A stretch of DNA of 17,137 bases from JBGTBQ01 sp041749275 (lineage in GTDB: Bacteria; Acidobacteriota; Blastocatellia; Pyrinomonadales; Pyrinomonadaceae). Below, in pieces: positions 14,019 through 17,137 of the stretch (its first letter is position 1; each line of letters opens with the position of its first letter). Both the position numbers and the translations under genes were made by a program. The notes under the pieces were generated by a model. It was not told where the DNA came from and did not search any database. It saw nothing but the letters and a program-made list of their open reading frames with translations. The stretch spans positions 1 through 17,137 of the forward strand of contig JBGTBQ010000282.1 in NCBI GenBank assembly GCA_041749275.1, given 5' to 3'.

Positions 14019-14711
14019 TCATTCCGGCTGTGTTTTGGCGGTGGGCGTGGGCGGCGCGGGACAGGGCGCAACGATGGCGCGGCGCAGGCGGACGGGGTTT
14101 TCGGGATTGTCGCCTTCGAGCGGAGCGGCGTTGATTTTGTCCGCCACGTCCATCCCCGCGCGGACGCGCCCGAAGGCGGCAAACACGCCGTCGAGGTGCG
14201 CGCCCTCGCCGACGAGGATGAAGAAGTGCGTGGTGGCGCTGTTCGGCTCGTCGGTGCGCGCCATCGAGAGCGTGCCGCGCGTGTGCCTGATCGGGTTCGG
14301 TTCGTCGGGCACGGTGCGGCGCGCGCGCTTCGCCAACTCCGCCGTCATCGTCTCGCGCGTCGCAAGGTTGCCGCCCTGCACGACGAAACCTTTCACGACG
14401 CGGCTAAAGGTGGTCGTGTCGAACGCGCCCATGGCGGCGAGATTGAGAAAGTTGCGGACGGTTTCGGGCGCGCCCTCCGCGAGCATCTCGATCTCGACGA
14501 CGCCCGCTTCGGTGTCGAGCGTGACACACTGCTTCGACATCTGTTCGACCGTGGCCTTGTCGAAAGGCTCCGGGGCCGGCGTGGCTTCAACGGTGGGGCG
14601 CGCGTTGGCCTTTTTGGCGGGCGCCTCCGTTTGCCGCGCGTGGGCGGCACCGACGAGACAGAGTAGAAGACACGTGGCGCGAAACAGGTGGGACACGTTC
14701 GTTACATTCAT
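14019..14711 (-). CDS. Exported cyclophilin-type peptidyl-prolyl cis-trans isomerase
   Basis: 230 residues from the ATG at 14711; a TTG at 14729 would add six, and neither has a clear ribosome site. Residues about 1-27 form a signal peptide (basic start, LLLCLVG core, AHARQ end) followed by an Ala/Pro-rich linker to about 50. The cyclophilin domain runs about 62-215: FSRVVKGFVVQGGN (Arg104, the active-site arginine, and Gln112), GTLSMAR, PNSATTHFFI (Phe163/164) and LDGVFAAFGRV. The tryptophan of the cyclosporin site is absent, as in many bacterial forms. Likely role: folding of proline-containing periplasmic proteins. The C-terminal tail is Pro/Thr-rich. It lies downstream of the M28 peptidase on the same strand, 167 bases apart with a repeat between, so co-transcription is possible but uncertain. 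Confidence 0.92.
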   Translation of the reverse strand: MNVTNVSHLFRATCLLLCLVGAAHARQTEAPAKKANARPTVEATPAPEPFDKATVEQMSKQCVTLDTEAGVVEIEMLAEGAPETVRNFLNLAAMGAFDTTTFSRVVKGFVVQGGNLATRETMTAELAKRARRTVPDEPNPIRHTRGTLSMARTDEPNSATTHFFILVGEGAHLDGVFAAFGRVRAGMDVADKINAAPLEGDNPENPVRLRRAIVAPCPAPPTPTAKTQPE

Positions 14712-14740
14712 CAGCTTGAACTCAGGCAAACTTGCGATTC

Positions 14741-14831
14741 AACACAGAGAACACAGAGAAGAAATTGCAGAGTCGAAATTTCCAAATCGTTTTCTCCATG
14801 TCCTCCGTGAACCCTCCATGTTCTCTATGTT
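14741..14831. repeat. Degenerate inverted repeat of the CACAGAGAA type
   Basis: An 18-base segment at 14741-14758 (AACACAGAGAACACAGAG) recurs inverted at 14814-14831 with 15 of 18 bases matching. The left arm is itself nearly two copies of ACACAGAGA. It fills the gap between the M28 and cyclophilin genes. Function unknown; it resembles dispersed intergenic repeats seen in some acidobacterial genomes (from memory, not searched). Confidence 0.55.
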
Positions 14832-14878
14832 AAATTGCCGGTCGCCGAACACACAACTTCGAGTTCATCACGCACTTA

Positions 14879-16624
14879 CTAAAGCGGCGCGCTCTTCATC
14901 ATCGCGTCGCGCTTCGCCTTGAACTCCGTGTCGGTTTTCCATTCCGGGTACTGCTCCCCTTCGGCGACGCGGTAGCCGATGACGAAGAGCATCCGCGCGT
15001 CCTCGACCGCGCCCGACAAGTCCCAGTCCGCTTTCACTTCATCCGACGGCTTGTGATAGTCGTTCTTCGTGTACTCGTCGCGCTTCTGCTGACTGTACTC
15101 GGCGGACTTGCCGACGAACTCGGTGCCCGTGTCGGGGTAGAGCGCGGGCACGCCCTCCTTGGCGAACTCGAAGTGGTCGGAGCGATAGTAGAAACCCTTC
15201 TCGGTTTCGGGGTCGGGTTTGACGACGCGCCCCTGCATCGCGGCGACTTCGCGCGCGAGATCGTCGAGCGTCGAGTTGCCATCGCCGATGATGACTACAT
15301 CCTTCGTGCGGCCCCACTGATTCGCGCCGTCAATATTGATGTTGGCGAGCGTGCGATTGAGAGGGTAGAGCGGGTTCGTCGCGTAGAACTTCGCGCCGAG
15401 CAAGCCCTTCTCCTCCGCCGTGACGGCGAGGAAGAGGACGGAGCGTTTGGGCGGCGTCGGAAGCTTCGTATACGCTTCGGCGAGTTCGAGCAGTTGCGCC
15501 GTGCCCGATGCGTTGTCGAGCGCGCCGTTATAAATCTGGTCGCCCTGTAGCTTCTCGTTTTTGCCGAGGTGATCCCAGTGCGCGGTATAGATGACGTATT
15601 CATCCTTGAGCTTTGCGTCCGAGCCTTCGAGCTTGGCGACGACGTTGTGCGATTGCACCTCGCGCAGCGTGTTCTTTACCTCAAAGGTCGCCTTCGCGTT
15701 GAGCGCGACGGGCTTGAACTCTTTCGAGACAGCGGCCTTTTTGAGCGCGTCGAAGTCTTGCCCCGCCGACTTGAATAACTCCTTCGCGCGGTCGAGCTGC
15801 ATCCACGATTCGACGGCGACGCGCTTCATGTTCTTATCCGGCGTCTGGATGTCGAAGTTCTCCTGCCCCCAAGTCCCTTTGACGACCTCGTAAGGATAGC
15901 CTGCCGGCCCCTCTTCGTGGATGATGATGGCGGCGGCGGCGCCCTTCTCCGAAGCGATCTCGTACTTGTACGTCCAGCGCCCGTAATAGGTCATCGCCTT
16001 GCCCTTGAACATCTTCTCGTCGAGCTTCGCGGCGTCCGTCGCATCCGGGATGGCCGGGTCGTTGATGAGCATGACGATGGTCTTGCCTTTTACGTCCACG
16101 CCCTTGTAATCGTCCCAGCCGTATTCGGGTGCGACCACGCCGTAGCCGACGAAGACGAGGTCGGAGTTTTCGACCTTCACTTCGGGCACGAAGCGGCGCG
16201 AGACGGCGACGTAGTCATCGGGAAATTTCAAATCGGTCTGCTTGCCGCCCACGCTCAAAGAGAGCTTCGAGTCGGCCTTCATGCCGACGAGCGGGACTTT
16301 CTGAAGATATGTCCCGTCGGGGTTGCCGGGCTTGAGTCCCATGCGTTTGAACTCTTCGGTCAGATACTTAACCGATAGCTCTTCGCCCTTCGTGCCGGGG
16401 CCGCGCCCCTCGTACTCGTCGGAAGAGAGCGTCTTCGTGTGGCGCATTATGTCATCCGTGTTGATGGTGTCGAGCGCGGGCTTCAACTCGGCGGGCATCT
16501 GGCCGGCGGGTGCGGACTGTTGAGGAGTCGGCGCGGTCGCCGTCTCTTTGACCGGGGCGGCGCAGGACGCGGCGCACACAGCGACTGTCGCGAGCGCGAA
16601 CAGGCGGAAACGATTTTTGAGCAT
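14879..16624 (-). CDS. M28-family zinc aminopeptidase, lipoprotein, with PA-domain insert
   Basis: 581 residues. The ATG at 16624 is preferred to the GTG at 16648 because GAGGTG lies nine bases upstream and the signal sequence starts there. Residues 1-20 are a lipoprotein-type signal with Cys21 as the likely lipidated residue (CAASC; a weak lipobox because position -3 is Ala). A PA-like domain occupies about 130-320 (FVGYGVVAPEYGWDDYKGVDVKGK, then GAAAAIIIHEE). The M28 catalytic domain runs about 325-555 and shows all metal and catalytic residues: His349 and Asp351 in TAHWDHLG, Asp370 in GALDNASG, the pair Glu404/Glu405 in TAEEKGLLG, Asp432 in NIDGAN and His524 in DYHKPSDE. It should release N-terminal amino acids from peptides in the periplasm or at the outer membrane. 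A clear promoter lies upstream. Confidence 0.93.
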   Translation of the reverse strand: MLKNRFRLFALATVAVCAASCAAPVKETATAPTPQQSAPAGQMPAELKPALDTINTDDIMRHTKTLSSDEYEGRGPGTKGEELSVKYLTEEFKRMGLKPGNPDGTYLQKVPLVGMKADSKLSLSVGGKQTDLKFPDDYVAVSRRFVPEVKVENSDLVFVGYGVVAPEYGWDDYKGVDVKGKTIVMLINDPAIPDATDAAKLDEKMFKGKAMTYYGRWTYKYEIASEKGAAAAIIIHEEGPAGYPYEVVKGTWGQENFDIQTPDKNMKRVAVESWMQLDRAKELFKSAGQDFDALKKAAVSKEFKPVALNAKATFEVKNTLREVQSHNVVAKLEGSDAKLKDEYVIYTAHWDHLGKNEKLQGDQIYNGALDNASGTAQLLELAEAYTKLPTPPKRSVLFLAVTAEEKGLLGAKFYATNPLYPLNRTLANINIDGANQWGRTKDVVIIGDGNSTLDDLAREVAAMQGRVVKPDPETEKGFYYRSDHFEFAKEGVPALYPDTGTEFVGKSAEYSQQKRDEYTKNDYHKPSDEVKADWDLSGAVEDARMLFVIGYRVAEGEQYPEWKTDTEFKAKRDAMMKSAPL

Positions 16625-16674
16625 CACGAATGGCACCTCGCTTTTCACGGAAAGTCAGGAGAGCGAACAAGTGA

Positions 16675-16703
16675 TTTCTAATGTCAAAGCGCGCGATAGT
16701 CAA
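16675..16703 (-). promoter_or_regulatory. Candidate sigma-70 promoter of the M28 gene
   Basis: On the minus strand TTGACT (16703-16698), 17-base spacer and TAGAAA (16680-16675). The leader would be about 45 bases to the ATG at 16624. This is the best-spaced promoter in the window. Confidence 0.6.
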
Positions 16704-16775
16704 ATGAGAAATTCAAGCTACGCATGGACAATCTCCTCAGTCGCGTTTACGCGGCTTTCCCCGCTGGGCAATTAG

Positions 16776-16837
16776 CCCAGCCGTTCGACGGCTGGGACTG
16801 AGGCAGCCAACTAACCCGATAGCCCGTTTCGACGGGC
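16776..16837. repeat. Double-hairpin intergenic element
   Basis: CCCAGCCGT (16776-16784) pairs perfectly with ACGGCTGGG (16788-16796) around TCG. GCCCGT (16822-16827) pairs perfectly with ACGGGC (16832-16837) around TTCG. The two loops share the TTCGACGG core. It sits between divergent genes, upstream of both. It may be a dispersed REP-like pair or a structured RNA leader. The gap 16625-17021 otherwise holds only the M28 promoter and a 6-bp hairpin (16867-16887). Confidence 0.6.
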
Positions 16838-17021
16838 TTCCCGCATTGATAAGGAAGACGCACCGCCGCCGCGCGAACGTTGCGGCGTCGCCGTTCACTC
16901 ATTTATCCTCTCCCGCGACGAACAATGATTTTCGGCTTTACGCACCGGCCCGCGTTTGTAGAACCATCTCCCTCGAAGAGTTTTCAGCGGAACTCCGACG
17001 ACCCGCGACGTATCACAAAAC

Positions 17022-17137
17022 ATGAAAACACGCCGCAGAGACGCACGCCCCGCCGCACTGCTTTTCGCCGCACTGCTTGTCGCCGCGCCCGCCGCCGCGC
17101 AGAGACGCAGACCTTCGCCGCGCACGCCCGCGCCGCC
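17022..17137 (+). CDS. Start of an exported protein (3' end outside window)
   Basis: The ATG at 17022 opens a frame that runs to the right edge with 38 complete codons. The N-terminus MKTRRRDARPAALLFAALL has a strongly basic start and then an Ala/Leu core ending PAAAQ, a clear Sec signal peptide with cleavage predicted at AAA-Q. The following residues RRRPSPRTPAP are basic and proline-rich, a flexible linker. Family cannot be assigned. No strong ribosome site is visible; TAGAAC (16959-16964) could be a -10 box but without a convincing -35. Confidence 0.6.
   Translation, partial: MKTRRRDARPAALLFAALLVAAPAAAQRRRPSPRTPAP

Noticed and set aside
13893..14666. Long plus-strand frames over the cyclophilin gene
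   Set aside because: They are antisense shadows in GC-rich DNA; the minus strand encodes clear cyclophilin motifs.

Overview
The window looks like chromosomal DNA of a high-GC Gram-negative bacterium. The style fits Acidobacteriota, perhaps Blastocatellia, but that is inference: gene content such as paired DUF4097-type surface proteins behind an ECF sigma/anti-sigma pair, many predicted exported proteins, and small hairpin repeats between genes. No rRNA, tRNA or CRISPR array was seen.

Layout. (1) 1-1400: 3' part of a large Hsp70-family protein (+). It converges on a secreted GH42 beta-galactosidase (-, 1689-3788). The gap between them is packed with heptamer arrays and a nested inverted repeat. 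(2) 3789-4804: a SGNH/CE12-type rhamnogalacturonan acetylesterase (+) diverges from GH42. Together they suggest attack on acetylated, galactan-bearing pectin. (3) 4859-5846: a small four-helix membrane protein and RidA. RidA may be transcribed without a leader. (4) 6105-9637: an ECF sigma factor, a membrane zinc-finger anti-sigma factor and two exported DUF4097-like proteins, probably an envelope-response module. (5) 9816-10406: dCTP deaminase with a candidate terminator. (6) About 10407-13616: an AT-richer accessory stretch. It holds an IS200-type element whose transposase has one in-frame stop, then a 766-residue protein joining a winged-helix-like N-terminus, a complete PIN nuclease site, a long coiled coil and four C-terminal membrane helices. 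This membrane-anchored PIN protein is the best candidate for an undescribed system. (7) 13617-16624: a non-coding stretch with a strong hairpin, then an exported cyclophilin and an M28 lipoprotein aminopeptidase, both on the minus strand. (8) 16625-17137: the M28 promoter, a double-hairpin element and the first 38 codons of an exported protein.

The housekeeping and envelope genes share high GC (63% in one hand-counted 60-base line in dcd, 10021-10080). The PIN gene is clearly lower (35% in one hand-counted line, 11581-11640), which points to horizontal gain. All family assignments come from motifs read by eye; no database search was run.
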